This document shows, piece by piece, positions 1 through 11,351 of a DNA stretch of 64,000 bases. The position numbers were made by a program, and so were the translations under genes. Position 1 is the stretch's first letter. Each line of letters opens with the position of its first letter. The notes below the pieces were generated by a model that worked only from the letters and a program-made list of their open reading frames with translations, was not told where the DNA came from and did not search any database. Source of the stretch: Artemisia argyi (Eukaryota; Streptophyta; Magnoliopsida; Asterales; Asteraceae); NCBI GenBank assembly GCA_030686995.1, contig CM060687.1, positions 165,696,770-165,760,769 of the forward strand. The letters are read 5' to 3'.

Positions 1-813
1 ATTCGTTATGCTCTGCTCCAATATCCAAGTGTTATTCATGAGTCTCTTGTTGTACAATTTTGGGAAACAGCACAAACAAGGAATGTTGAAGATGGACCAA
101 CAGAGATTGTTGCTGTCATAGATGGGGAAGAATATGTGGTTACTGAGTCATTGGTCAGGACTCAACTACAATTGGATGATGAAGGAGGTGTGAGTGATTT
201 TCCTAAGGAAGAGATACTTAGAGGCCTTCAGGCTACTGGTTATAGTGGAGATGGGAAAGTGTGGTACAAGAACTTGTTTTGCCCTAAATGGAGGTTTTTG
301 ACGCACACTTTGCTTCAGTGCATGGGTTCTAAGTCTGGTGGATGGGACCAATTCTCTACAGACATTGCTCTTGCCATTATGTGTCTCTCTCAGGGAAGAA
401 CATTTAACTTTTCTAAGTATATCTTTAATGCTATGCTTGAAAATGTTAAGGATACCAAACTCAAATATTTAATGTATCCTAGGTTTCTTCAAATCATTTT
501 AGGCATTCAGACCACTGACCCTACACATTTGCCTGTTAAGGGTTTATCTAAAAAATTGTTTACTCAAATGAAAATTAAATTTACTGGTGAACACAGACCC
601 TTACTTCCAGCTATGTTGCCTGCTGGCAATGCTCCTGATGGAGTAGCTGCTGATGCAGCTGCTGATGCCCCGGCGGGCAATCCCCTTGATGGAGTGGCTG
701 CTAATGCAGCTGGTGGTGGTCAGGATCCTTCTGATGCTCAAGCATTAGAGGATTCTCCTGACAGAACTGAAGATGCTCCTGATGCAAGTGCATCAGTTGC
801 TTCTGATGTTTAG
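1..813 (+). pseudogene. Accessory (env-position) retroelement protein, N-terminal part, 5' partial
   Basis: The frame is open from base 1, so the true start is upstream; the first Met inside it is not needed. The visible 270 codons begin with a conserved fold (YAL..YPSVIHESLVVQFW, later GEEYVVTESLVRTQL and WRFLTHTLLQC). I recognise this as a family common in Asteraceae copia elements, sometimes annotated automatically as synaptobrevin/longin-like. I recall the family; I did not search. From about codon 200 it turns into an Ala/Asp/Pro-rich repeat (DAPDAS-type). It ends at TAG 811-813, but the same frame continues without another stop to 3345, so this stop is probably a nonsense mutation rather than a true end. 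Function in the element is unknown; it sits where env-like ORFs sit. Confidence 0.75.
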
Positions 814-855
814 CCACCACCCTCTCATAGGTCACCCATACCTGTACCTTCACCA

Positions 856-3345
856 ATGGATATTAATTCTCTTGAGCATGAGCTCAATGAGAACCTAGGC
901 CATGACCAACCTGTAAACTCACCACAATATACAAGACTTCCCACACCTAGTCCATTAAGACCTCATTTTGAGGATCATGTAGATGTAAATGTAGATTTTG
1001 ATTATTCTCCTCACAGGACCAATGATGCTTCCAATGCCACAGATATCCCTGTTGGTGGAACTGAAGGTCCTGTTACTCTCACTTCTGTATCTGCTTTGTT
1101 GAACAGGTATGTAACTAAGGTGGACAAGTTGGAGAATGATCTGAACTTCACCAAAAAGAATCTTAGCAATGCTGTTCTGACTCTCATTGGAAGAGTTAAG
1201 AAGTTGGAGGCTAAGCTTAAGCAAAGGAAGAGACAAGGTGTGGTATATGAATCAGATGAGGAATCTACTAAAGCATCTGACAACATTGACTTGGAAGGCC
1301 TTGAACTTCTTGCTGCTACCACATTGGAGAGTGTTCAGAAGAATGATGTTGCTGCTAGGCCTGCACCATCTATTTATTCTACTGATGTTAGGCCTGCTCC
1401 AACTGTTGATGTTGCTCATACTGCTGATGCAAGTGTTCCAAAGGATTCCAGAGTCATTTATGTCAGGAGAAAGCATTCTTCTGATAAGACTTTTGTTGAT
1501 GCTTCTAGAAAGAAGACTTCTGCTGATGTTCTCAGAAAGGAATCTTTTCCTACTACTATGCCAGAAGTGGGCACTCATTCTACATTAGCAGATATCCAAG
1601 CTGAATGTCCTAATGCTTCTCCTGATAAGACTTTTGTTCCTCCTGAGACTACTACAATTAAGCAAGACAAAGGAAAGTCCATATTGGTTGATCAAGACAT
1701 TCCTTCAAGAGTGAAGTCCAAGGTGGAACTTGCTAATGAAAAACTTAGTGAGATTGCTGCTGCACATTTGCAAGCTGAAGAGGATGCTGCAGCTACTAAA
1801 GCTCAATTGGATTTGAAAGCCTCAGAAGCACTTGTTAGGAAAATTCAAGATGATTTAGATAATATGGGCACTCAATTTACTAGCACCTTGCCTGCAGAAA
1901 GACAAAAGGAACTAGATGAAATAGCTAAGAATCTTTCTGCTGCACAATGGGAAATTTTGGCTGAACAGGCTGCATCTAAGCCTAATTTGGGTGAATCTGT
2001 GCTTGGAGTTGATAATCCTGCTTTTGTTCAGATGATGGTTGAAAGAGGAAAGTTGCAGAGACAACAGGAGAAAGAGAGAAAAGCTAAGCATCAAAGGGAA
2101 AGACCTTGGACAAAGGCAGAAACAAAGAAATACATGAGGAATTTTGTAAAGAATCAGGGATGCTCTATGTTTGGGTCAGGATGGACTCAAAAGAAGGTTT
2201 GGGGGTTTTCAGATAAGCAGCTCTCCCTCTACTATGACAAGATCATTTCCAATCTTCATTCCTCTGGTATACATGTCCAAGATGTTCTAGAGTTTAGAGG
2301 TAGACTTTTGGTTGGGCCTGAAGCTAAGAGAGCTAAGCTTCATGATACTGCTGATCAACCTGCTGAGTCTATTGGGTCCTTTCATGGTGGTCAGGAGAAA
2401 GTGCATTCTCCTTCTGTCTTACCTCAGATGGATGATACTCCTGGTGCTAAGCTAGATGATACTCCTGATGCTTCTCATCATGATACTGCTGAATCTCTAC
2501 CTGACACTACAGAAGCTCCACATGATGTTTTAAAGGATGCTTCAGCAAATACTCCAATAGAAGTACCTGATGATGATGATTCTGCAGATGTTCCTGCTGA
2601 TGTTTCAGCACATATGCCAAAAGAAGAACCTCTTGATGGTCCTTCTATTCCTGTTACTACTGGCACTAGGAGGAAGACTAAAGCTATAAAGAGGAAAGCT
2701 CCAAAAGATATTCCTTTGGAGGATAGTACTACTTTCCTTGATTATGCTTCTGATGATGGTCAAGACCCTGTTGTTTGGGAGAAAATTGTGAAGTGGGAAC
2801 TTGTTGCTTCTGAGCTTGGTCAAGGACAAGTGAATGTCATAACTAGACAAGATGGATCTACTAAGACAATCTTGTTTCTGAGCCAAATCTTACATATGGT
2901 GGACAAGCAAGATCTTCTCTCTCTTTATGACCGGGTTACCAAGTATTATCAAACTCATTCCCCTGATGAAATTGGAATGTATTTGATGGGAGATTTACAG
3001 ATTTTGTGTGATTCTTATAAAGGTGATTCTGGTGTGAAGTTTCAAGTATGGAAAGGTCAGAAGACATGGGTGGTTGACTATTGGAAGTTCTTTCCTCTTC
3101 CTAATGTTCATATGATTGTAACAACCACTGGTAAGACCTTATACTGCTGGGCTGATGTCCTTTACCCAATCACAAAGGAAGCAATGAATCTCATGCTGGA
3201 GGCAAAGCTTTCTGTTCCTTTGGATATGACTGAGAATGATCTTCATCTTGCTGAACAATTGATAAGGTTCATCAGAAGAAGTATCTTGACTAAGCAGGAA
3301 CTGGCAACCAAGCATGGCATTCAAATGGACTCATATCTGCAATGA
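856..3345 (+). CDS. Accessory (env-position) retroelement protein, C-terminal part (829 codons)
   Basis: This is in the same frame as the ORF ending at 813, with 14 open codons between that TAG and the ATG at 856, so both halves look like one protein of more than 1,110 residues. Residues 75-125 form a heptad-rich coiled-coil candidate (NRYVTKVDKLENDL and following) ending in a basic KLKQRKR patch. The middle is acidic and rich in Asp/Ala/Thr/Pro. A second helical segment with Ala/Glu/Lys runs about 285-420, followed by basic runs (QEKERKAKHQRERPW). Residues 480-620 are low-complexity DTPDAS/SADVPADV repeats. The last ~170 residues are ordered again (VVWEKIVKWELV; LPNVHMIVTTTGKTLYCW). I see no transmembrane segment, so env in the viral sense is not supported. 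Function unknown. Confidence 0.75.
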   Translation: MDINSLEHELNENLGHDQPVNSPQYTRLPTPSPLRPHFEDHVDVNVDFDYSPHRTNDASNATDIPVGGTEGPVTLTSVSALLNRYVTKVDKLENDLNFTKKNLSNAVLTLIGRVKKLEAKLKQRKRQGVVYESDEESTKASDNIDLEGLELLAATTLESVQKNDVAARPAPSIYSTDVRPAPTVDVAHTADASVPKDSRVIYVRRKHSSDKTFVDASRKKTSADVLRKESFPTTMPEVGTHSTLADIQAECPNASPDKTFVPPETTTIKQDKGKSILVDQDIPSRVKSKVELANEKLSEIAAAHLQAEEDAAATKAQLDLKASEALVRKIQDDLDNMGTQFTSTLPAERQKELDEIAKNLSAAQWEILAEQAASKPNLGESVLGVDNPAFVQMMVERGKLQRQQEKERKAKHQRERPWTKAETKKYMRNFVKNQGCSMFGSGWTQKKVWGFSDKQLSLYYDKIISNLHSSGIHVQDVLEFRGRLLVGPEAKRAKLHDTADQPAESIGSFHGGQEKVHSPSVLPQMDDTPGAKLDDTPDASHHDTAESLPDTTEAPHDVLKDASANTPIEVPDDDDSADVPADVSAHMPKEEPLDGPSIPVTTGTRRKTKAIKRKAPKDIPLEDSTTFLDYASDDGQDPVVWEKIVKWELVASELGQGQVNVITRQDGSTKTILFLSQILHMVDKQDLLSLYDRVTKYYQTHSPDEIGMYLMGDLQILCDSYKGDSGVKFQVWKGQKTWVVDYWKFFPLPNVHMIVTTTGKTLYCWADVLYPITKEAMNLMLEAKLSVPLDMTENDLHLAEQLIRFIRRSILTKQELATKHGIQMDSYLQ

Positions 3346-4217
3346 GCTGGTCTTGGTATGGTATTTTGTTGTATATTTTTCTTTTCTTTTAATTTAGTAA
3401 ATAAATAAATTAAAAAAAAAATTAACATATTTGTATAATTTTGTGTATGTTGTATGCAGGTTTGGTGTTGATTCTTATCACACTTTTTCTCGTAATCAAC
3501 TTACCTGATGTTGACTATTCCATCAAAAAGTTGGCTAGTCCAAAGGGTACAACTTTGGTACAGACTCATCAAATCTGTTGATAGCTGTAATGGTTTGCTC
3601 AAAACCATAGGGTTCTCAACTCACCCATGCTTTATTGTTGAGCAGTTGAAATGGTTGTCAATTGACCATGGATTTTTCCTATTTGGATTCCAAATAATTG
3701 GCTAGCCCACATGTATATGGCTTGTGGTAAAGGCAGTGGAAAACCATATTTCGTATTCAATTGACCAAGATGATATTTCATCAATAATTGACTAGTCCTG
3801 AGCAAACGGCTACAGGTAAAGACTTCCCAAATCCGTTAATAGCTGATGATTTGCTAAAAATCATATTCTTTGGGTCATCAGTGTACCATAGTTTTTAACT
3901 GAGAACACTTGGCTACTCCAGTACTGATGGCTATTGGTAAAGAGACATCAAATCCATTATTTTCAATGATTCACCTCTCACAGGAGTTAACACACCTGGA
4001 TGTGATGAGAATAGTATGAAACGTATATGTTTTGATATACATTTGGTCATGTGTTGTTGCAAAGAATGGAGGTTTCAAATCCTTATTGATCATAGAGATT
4101 CTACTTATGAAGATTCTTTGATGCTGATGTTCATCCTCAATCCTCTAGTTTGTGCTATTGGCGATCTATCAAGAAATCTTGAACTTAACTATGTCAAATT
4201 CAAGATTAGGGGAGGAT
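3346..4217 (+). other. 3' untranslated region of copia element 1, with a repeated TTGGCTAGTCC module
   Basis: There is no convincing ORF. Four imperfect units begin at about 3531, 3698, 3788 and 3909 with TTGGCTAGTCC-like words followed by GGTAAAGA and CAAATCCGTTgAT-like words. The same units in the same order occur near the 3' end of the Athila-type gypsy element at 60821-61217. The sequence just after (about 3970-4015, containing GGAGTTAACACACCT) also matches the 3' region of the other copia element, on the opposite strand near 10530-10555. The region ends in the polypurine tract at 4208-4217. Confidence 0.7.
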
Positions 4218-4646
4218 TGTAAGGAATTATTGAAGATACTGCTGACAGGTTCCTGCGGAAGCTTAGTGACTTTCTGCTGATGAATGGTTCCTGCGGACGT
4301 ATAGAGATCCTACGGATAGAGTTAAACCGTGGATAGAACTTATGTAATTTAGGACAAGATATGTAGAATATCTTTTATTAGTTTATATATTTGTTTCTTA
4401 TAAGAAAGGTTAGGGTTTCCATTAGTATATAAGGAACCCTAGGTCATTGTAATACGTACGAGTTTTTCATAACATTATTAGTGAAAGTTTATTGATCCAT
4501 AGAGGATCAAATTTAGTATACGTTTGTTTTTATATTCCGCAATAATTACAAGCTCGCAGAGATTATCTCACTTAGTCTTACTGGTGATTACATTAGTAGG
4601 CTAACGACCTATTGGCTCGTGATCTATCAAGATATAGATCCCTACA
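4218..4646 (+). repeat. 3' LTR of copia element 1 (429 bp)
   Basis: The LTR starts TGTAAGGAATTATTG directly after the purine-rich AGGGGAGGAT and ends CCCTACA. A TATA box (TATATAAGG, 4426-4434) lies at the expected place in the middle. The sequence TTTCTGCTGATG near 4271 belongs to a short word that also recurs in copia element 2. The right edge is well defined because a LINE reading frame starts at the next bases. Confidence 0.85.
4426..4434 (+). promoter_or_regulatory. TATA box in copia 1 LTR
   Basis: TATATAAGG lies about 210 bp into the LTR, the normal position for the U3/R promoter of a plant LTR retrotransposon. Confidence 0.6.
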
Positions 4647-5206
4647 AGAGAACTAATGTGAAGTCTGCTCCAGAAGGTATGTCTGCTAATAAGAGAGTTG
4701 TTAAGAAGGGTGATGGTAAATCTAAATTAGTGTCTAAACCATCTTTAAGTTCTAAGTATAAAGCAAACTATCATCCTAAGGTTCTGGTTAGAGGATCAGG
4801 GTCAAATTCATCTGCTAAGGGGGTTAATGGAAATGTTCCTGTTAATAATACTTTTCAAGCTTTTGCTAATCATGACATGGTTGATAAAGAAGATGTTTTC
4901 CTTAATTCTGTTGATGAAGAATACATTTTTGTTGTTTGGCCTAAGCTGCAGAGTGAAGTTGAGGAAGTTTTGAAATCTGGTGAGTATCCTTCCAAATCTA
5001 TTTGGTCAAATTGGTCTTTGCAACAGCTTGATTTTTTCTATAACAATTGCTCTAAGTTTGGTATGGAACCGTATGTGGATGATGAAGATGTTGATTCTGA
5101 AAAGGATGGTATGGCTGTTGAAATGAAGCCTGATGAGGGGTGTTTGTCTGTCCCTGAGGTAGTGAATAATGGGACAAATGAAAATTCTGGTTTAGATGAA
5201 TCTTAA
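4647..5206 (+). pseudogene. LINE ORF1, C-terminal fragment
   Basis: The frame is open from just after the copia LTR (codons from 4649) to TAA at 5204-5206. It is Lys/Ser-rich at first, then acidic, with EEVLKSGEYPSKSIWSNWSLQQLDFFYNNC in its middle. That pattern is typical of the region just before the endonuclease in plant L1 elements. The RNA-binding N-terminus and any zinc knuckle would be upstream of the copia insertion, outside the window. The ORF2 start codon at 5196 overlaps the ORF1 stop. Confidence 0.7.
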
Positions 5207-7502
5207 GGCCTTTGCATGGAATGTGAGAGGTCTTAATAATGATCTCAACCAAAAGCAGGTTATTGATATTCTTAGGGATGGAGGTTTTAGCTTTTGTGCC
5301 CTTTTGGAAACTAAATTAAAAAAAGAATAAGCTTTCTAGAGTGTGTTCTAAGGTGTTAGGCAACTGGAATTGGTTTTCTAATGCTTCTTCATGTGAAGGG
5401 GGCACTGGCATTGTGATTGGTTGGGACCCTAATGCTGTTAGGATTATGCTTCACAGTCAAACCTCTCAGCTTATGAATATTTTTGTGGAAGCTATTAATG
5501 GTAATCAAAATTTCTTCTGTACTGTTGTTTATGATCACTACAAGGAGATTGGTAGGAAGCCACTTTGGAAGGATTTGATCAGGCATAGTATTGTGGTTAA
5601 AGATGCCCCTTGGGTTCTTTTAAGGGACTTTAATGTTATATTAGACCCCTGTGAAAGATCTTTTGGGTCCACTTCTATTACTTCTGGTATGGAAGACTTT
5701 AGAAGTTGAGTTTCTCATATTGAAGTTAATGATTTGGTTATGTCTGGGCTAAAATTCACTTGGAACAAAAGTCCAAATTATGTTAATGGTCTTTTGAAAA
5801 AGCTAGACAGAGTTATGTGTAATATGGGTTTTCTGGATAAGTTCCCTAATTCTTATTATGTTTTTATGCCTTTTGTTTACTCTGATCATACTCCTTCTGT
5901 CCTTAACATCCCTAGCGTTTCTGGTCCTAAGCCTAAACCTTTCAAATTTGCAAATTTCTTATCCTCAAAGGCTGAATTTCTACCTGCTGTTAGTAGTATT
6001 TGGGATAGGGAGATTCAGGGTTATGCTATGTTTTTCCTGGCTTCTAAACTTAAGCTGTTAAAGATGCCGTTGAGAAAGACGAAGTATTCTCAAGGGGATT
6101 TTGCCCTTAAGGTTAAGAATCTTAAGGATGAGTTGTGTAAGATTCAAGAAGATATGGTTAATTATCCTTTCAATTATGATATTAGAAGGGAAGAGATTGT
6201 TGTTCTTAATCCTTACAAGGAAGCTGTCAAAGATGAGGAATTATTCTTGAAGCAATGATCTAAGATTACATGGCTAAGTGAAGGTGATTTTAATACCAAA
6301 TACTTTCACAATGCTATGCGAGAAAGAAGAAATAAAGGCATAATTAAGTATGTGGAGGATATGGAGGGCAAGGCTTATTCTAGTAGTGATGTTGGAGCCC
6401 AATTTGTGAAGTATTTTGAGAATTTGCTTGGTACTAAGGAGGTTGTTGACTCCATTCAGGACCCTGCTTCTCTTTTTCTTAATAAGCTTTCTATGATTGA
6501 TGCTGAACTTATGGTGAAGCCTATTTTTCTTGAATAGATTAGAATGGTTCTTTTTAGCATGGATGATGATAAGGCGCCTGGTCCGATGGCTTTTCCTCTA
6601 AATTCTTTAAGGGTGCTTGGTCTATTGTGGGTGTTGAATTCTCTCAGGCCATTATGGATTTCTTTTCTAATGGTAAGCTTCTCAAGGAGATTAATTCTGC
6701 CGTTATTGCTTTGGTTCCTAAGACTCAAACTCCCAAAAGAGTCTCTGATTTTAGGCCCATTTCTTGCTGTAATGTAGTTTATAAGTGTATTAGTAAAATT
6801 ATTGCCAATAGGCTTAAAGGGGTATTAAATTATTTGGTAGATGATTGCCAGAGTGCTTTCATTCCCTCTAGGCAGATTAGTGATAACATTATGCTTACTC
6901 AAGAGCTAATGAGGAATTATCATAGGAAGAATGGGCCTTCTAAGATTGCTTTTAAAATTGATATTCAAAAAGCGTATGATTATGTTAATTGGGATTTTCT
7001 TAGACAGTGTCTTATTCATTTGGGTTTTCCATGGAAGATGATTAACTGGATCATGAGTTGTATATGTTCCCCGTCTTTTACCATTAGTGTGAATGGGGAT
7101 CATTGTGGGTATTTTAAAGGTATGAGTGGCCTTAGACAGGGAGATCCACTATCCCCTTATTTATTCACTATTGTGATGGAAGTTTTATCCTTGTCAATTA
7201 AGAAAAAGATTCATGAGAGTGGCAACTTTAAGTATCATTGGAGGTGTAGTAAAGTGAATCTTACCCACTTATGCTTTGCTGATGATCTCATGATTTCACT
7301 CATGGTGATGTTGGGTCTGTTTCTACTATAAAAACTGCATTGGATGAGTTTAGTAAGATCTCTGGTTTAAAGGCAAGTATGGAGAAGAGTTTGGTTTTCT
7401 TTGGGAATGTTCCTGATTACACTAAAGATGTTGTTCTTAACATTATGCCATTCACTGTTGGATATCTGCCTAACAAGTATCTTGGAGTTCCTCTCATTTC
7501 AA
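5196..7502 (+). pseudogene. LINE ORF2, endonuclease plus first part of reverse transcriptase
   Basis: It starts at ATG 5196 with FAWNVRGLNN, the classic start of a plant L1 APE-type endonuclease. GTGIVIGWDP, NVILDPCERS, FTWNKSP and YSDHTPSVL follow, the last being the SDH catalytic motif. The reverse transcriptase region shows FRPISCCNVVYK, the substrate-binding SGLRQGDPLSPYLF and the catalytic FADD (about 7278-7289). Lesions: a frameshift near 5325, stops at 5707 (TGA), 6256 (TGA) and 6535 (TAG), a one-base loss near 6583 and another near 7293. It stops abruptly at ...YLGVPLIS, where a solo LTR begins at 7503; the next LINE codons are found at 20712. Confidence 0.88.
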
Positions 7503-9149
7503 TGATTAAGCCTAAATGGTCAACCGAAATTAACGAAGTCAATGGTCAACAAGGTCAAACAACCTAGACCAATGCTTCCGGATAGTACAGAGTTTCCCCG
7601 GGTCGTTATGTCCCAACGAGATTGAAATGGTGTTTTGAAACGTTTATTGGAATGAGTGATACTGAGGATAGTAATCAAAGATGATTTGGATTGGAATTAC
7701 ACTACTGGAATTATTTGGATAACAATATATAACAAGCACAGGAAACAGATATGTATACAAGTAAACAAATTAGAAATCAGAAATGTTTACAGACAGAAGA
7801 AAAGGTGAGTTTTAAACAATTTACAACTACAGGGGGTGAGAATGAAAATTTTACAAGCTTAAACTTAAAAAGAAAATTAAATTAAAAAGAAAAATATTTT
7901 TTGATTATTTTATTATTTAATATTAATTATTTAAATAAAAACTATTTAATTACTTAATTAAAACTAATTAACTTATAATAAAAAGCTTTATAATACAAAT
8001 TTAAACTAGAAAATTGCAAATTTAATTTTTAAAATTCTAAAATGACTTAAAACAAATTTAGAAACTAAAAATATTTTTTTTGTCTTTTTGTGGATTCAAT
8101 ATTAATTAATTACTAATTATATTAATTAAACTAATTAAAATAATTTAAATTACTAAAAATAACAAAATGACTTAGAAAATTATGAGAAAATTTATAAAAC
8201 TAATTAACCATCTCAAGAATCCTATAAAATTTTAAAAAGTTTATAAAAATTATTTTTAAACTAATTTACTAATTATTTACTTATTTATTAATTAAAAACT
8301 ATTTAAACTAAATTAACTAAGAAAAATGGAAAATGAACAGTGAAAATTACTCCTAAAATTATTTTATGATATATAAAACTTAAGAAAAATATAAAAAAAT
8401 ACTGTTGTTAAATAAAAATTAATAAAACTATTTATTATACTAATGTTACTTAATTATTAATTAAACTAATATTAATTATAATAAATACTAAATGAAAAGA
8501 GAAAAAATCTGTAAAAATTCCTAAAAATATTTCAATATAAAAGAAATTTAAGAAAAATATAAAAATGAAAAAGTGCTTAATAATAAGCTGAAAGATAATT
8601 TAAAAAGATAAATTCTATTGAATAGAAGCTATCACTAAAATTAAAGTGGGCTTTTTCTGGTTTTTCTTTTTTCAAAACTATTTATATACTCAAAATGAAC
8701 AACTTTAAGAAAGGCACTTTGGCTAGTGCTTAAAAATAAGCACTAAGGGATCTCAAATGCTTAACAGATGGTACAAATAGCTTATTAGGACTTGTGAAAC
8801 TTTGAATAAGCTGATAACAAGCTACCACAAGGATAGATAAGCTAAAACAGGCTTATAGGAACTTGGAATAAGCAAAATGAAATAGAAAAGCACAAGCAAT
8901 TAGCTGTGATAAGCAATAAGCAAATCCACAAATACCACAGACCGCTCGGGCCCAATTGGCAACCTTTGCAGCCATGTGGGGCCCACTAGGGGAGATGGAA
9001 GCCCAAACTTATTGTGGATCCAGCTCAGCTCATTGGCTTTCCAAAAAGCCAAAGAATAAGTTATGAGGCCCACTAGGTTAGTCAAGGGAGGGCTTGGAAC
9101 TTGGGCACAAAAACTGAGTGCTCAATGTAAGTGTGGAATGGAACAAAAC
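7503..9149 (-). other. Solo LTR, U5-side piece left of the copia insert
   Basis: No gene is present. It contains the CCCCGGGTCGTTATGTCCC landmark, a strongly A+T-rich block 7850-8640, then many AATAAGC/GCTTATT words (8730-9060). The same three zones occur in the same order in the other copies of this LTR. Confidence 0.8.
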
Positions 9150-9896
9150 TGAGAGGATCACTTGATTTGATCACACACTATGAGGTGTTGGACCTTTGTA
9201 ATGTGTAAATATGATACTTTGAGTGAATATGATTAAGTATGCGGAATCTACTTAACCACACTTAGAATGTTTATTGGAAATGGAACTGTGACGCTTGTGT
9301 TTATTGAACAAAGAACAATGAAAGTATTTCACCAAACGATTCAATATTATTCAGAATAATACGAGTGATCTTCACTATCACTAGGGTTACAAAGACCTTG
9401 AATCTTGTGTTTTGTTCTAATTTTTTTCTCTATGTATATGTCTATGTCTATCACACTTTTATCACGCAAGTATATACACATATCTAAGATCTTCCTTTTA
9501 TAGTCCAAGGAAAGATCTTTTACAATCTATATGACTCATCTAATTTACTAGCTTATGACTAAGCTTCATTCTAGCTAGTTGATGACTTATCATGTTAGTC
9601 ATTAAGATACAACATGTATCTAGGATTACAACTCACTTGGAGTGTTCAATTTGATGACTACAACAAAGATATTATCTTGTATATGAGTCAGTAGAATAAG
9701 TTGTACTTATCTACACAGCTGTTATATGAGTCATAGTAGCATCAGCAGAATCCATCAGCAGAAACACTATCAGTAGAAAACGTTCTTCAGCAGAATCCAT
9801 CAGTGGAAACTTGCTTTGTGCTTTATCAGTAGAAACATACTTGATGTATTTCCTTAAACCTTTATGCTGATTCTTCTGATTATTTAATTCCCAACA
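9150..9896 (-). repeat. 3' LTR of copia element 2 (747 bp)
   Basis: Read on the minus strand it starts TGTTGGGAATTAAATAATC and ends GATCCTCTCA. A TATA box (TATAAAAGG, complement of 9494-9502) is present. The end near 9741-9835 carries six copies of an ATCAGCAGAAAC-like word. Confidence 0.93.
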
Positions 9897-11351
9897 ATCC
9901 TCCCCAAAACATGTGAATTACATTCAAACATGTTTTTCTGAATTAAATGAGGACTTTGTGAAGATCTTTCAAACACTTCATTGTCAAACTGTGATCTAAA
10001 CTTTCTTCTCTTTTGAGTGATTGAATGTCTTTCTCTGTAACTCATCTGCTTTCTGTTCTTTGCTCTAAACTTGGACTAAAAGATGGTGCAATATTCAACT
10101 TGAAGAATTATAAGAGGCAATGATGCTGTGTATCTTGGATGTTTGTTCCAAGAAGTAGAAATCATCTTTCAGCATATCTTTGTAAGTGATGAACAAACGT
10201 AGTGAACTGAACTTGAAACCTTTCATCTTTTGATCTAGATAGAACTTTCTCCTATCAACTCTGTTCTTGTTCTTTATCAGTAGAAACCATGTCATCATCT
10301 TGTATGCTCTTATCTTTTCCTTCTTTTTCTTTGGTTAATCTTCCTTTAAAGGGCTTTTGTAACCTCCCCTGAGATTTATTTCTCTCCTGAGCAATTTCCT
10401 CCCCTGTTTGGAAGATCTCTCACAATCATATCATATCATCTGATTTAGCAATTTCCATATTTTTAGACAATTTGTACATGAAGCCATCAATTCCTTAAGA
10501 GTTTAAGATTCTGCCCTCATCACTTCTAGGTGTGTTAACTCCTATGAGAGGTGATTCAATGGACGTTTTTGACTCATGGTCCATCTGTTGATGGTTTTTA
10601 AAGTCATCTTTTGAAAATCCTTTTAAGAAACTTTTGCCTTAGCAGTATGTATATGATTTTATTATGAAAAATCATACCGCTTACAACCATTTTGAAGCGA
10701 TTAAGTGTGGTAACTAACACTTAATCAAAATTTCGGTTTAAAGCAACCTCTGGTTGTGTGAGAACCAATGTTTTCAGTTATAAATAACTGCCTGTGTACA
10801 GATAAACCTATTCAAAAGGCTTTCTTTACAGGGTTTCCAGCTCGTGGCATTTGTTACCTCTAACACAAGTGTTAGATTCACTTTTGCTCGCTGTTCTTTC
10901 TATCAGATATCCGTAGATTAGTCACATTATACTTGAGAGTATAAAATGATAGAAAGTGAGTTGTATCAGTTATTAACTGATCAACTAATTTATCAATTCA
11001 ATGTGAAACATCATAATCAGATTTCAAGAAAGAAGTTTTAAGGAGTTTTGAAGTCCCAAACTTTTTCTATCATGAACCTATTATATCAGCAGCAATGATC
11101 AGCTTTCAGCAGCAATGATCAGCAGCTTTGATCAGCAGATTTCACTTGAAATAGCCTTTCAGCTCAAATATTCATACCTGAAACTGTTAGTCTAAAACCA
11201 AATAAACAAAGTACAAAGTACTTGTCTTGAATTAGAATTATGGATAGGACTAACTGTATGAATAACTTTTAATTGGTAATAGTAGTTTTAGATGACAAAG
11301 TTAGATGCATTAACAAAATCTATATACAAGAACACATTATATTGAAAATTT
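9897..11351 (-). other. 3' untranslated region of copia element 2
   Basis: There are 1.45 kb without a supported gene between the pol end and the 3' LTR. It contains a cluster of ATCAGCAGCAATG-like words (11084-11140). Near 10530-10555, read on the minus strand, GGAGTTAACACACCT matches copia element 1 at about 3982. It ends with the polypurine tract at 9897-9910. Confidence 0.8.

Larger units (their letters stand above)
1..4646 (+). mobile_element. Ty1/copia LTR retrotransposon, 3' portion only
   Basis: What is present is the 3' end of an element: a long accessory ORF (1-3345), an untranslated stretch, a polypurine tract (AGGGGAGGAT, 4208-4217) and a 429-bp terminal LTR (4218-4646) that starts TG and ends CA. 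Gag and pol lie outside the window, so the copia assignment rests on the accessory protein family and on similarity of 3' sequence with the complete copia element at 9150-18275. It is inserted in a LINE ORF1: sequence right after 4646 continues a LINE reading frame. The target duplication cannot be checked because the 5' end is outside. Confidence 0.8.

Noticed and set aside
3508..4222. Small ORFs after the accessory protein
   Set aside because: Short and unrelated to known proteins; they fall in the 3' UTR repeat module.
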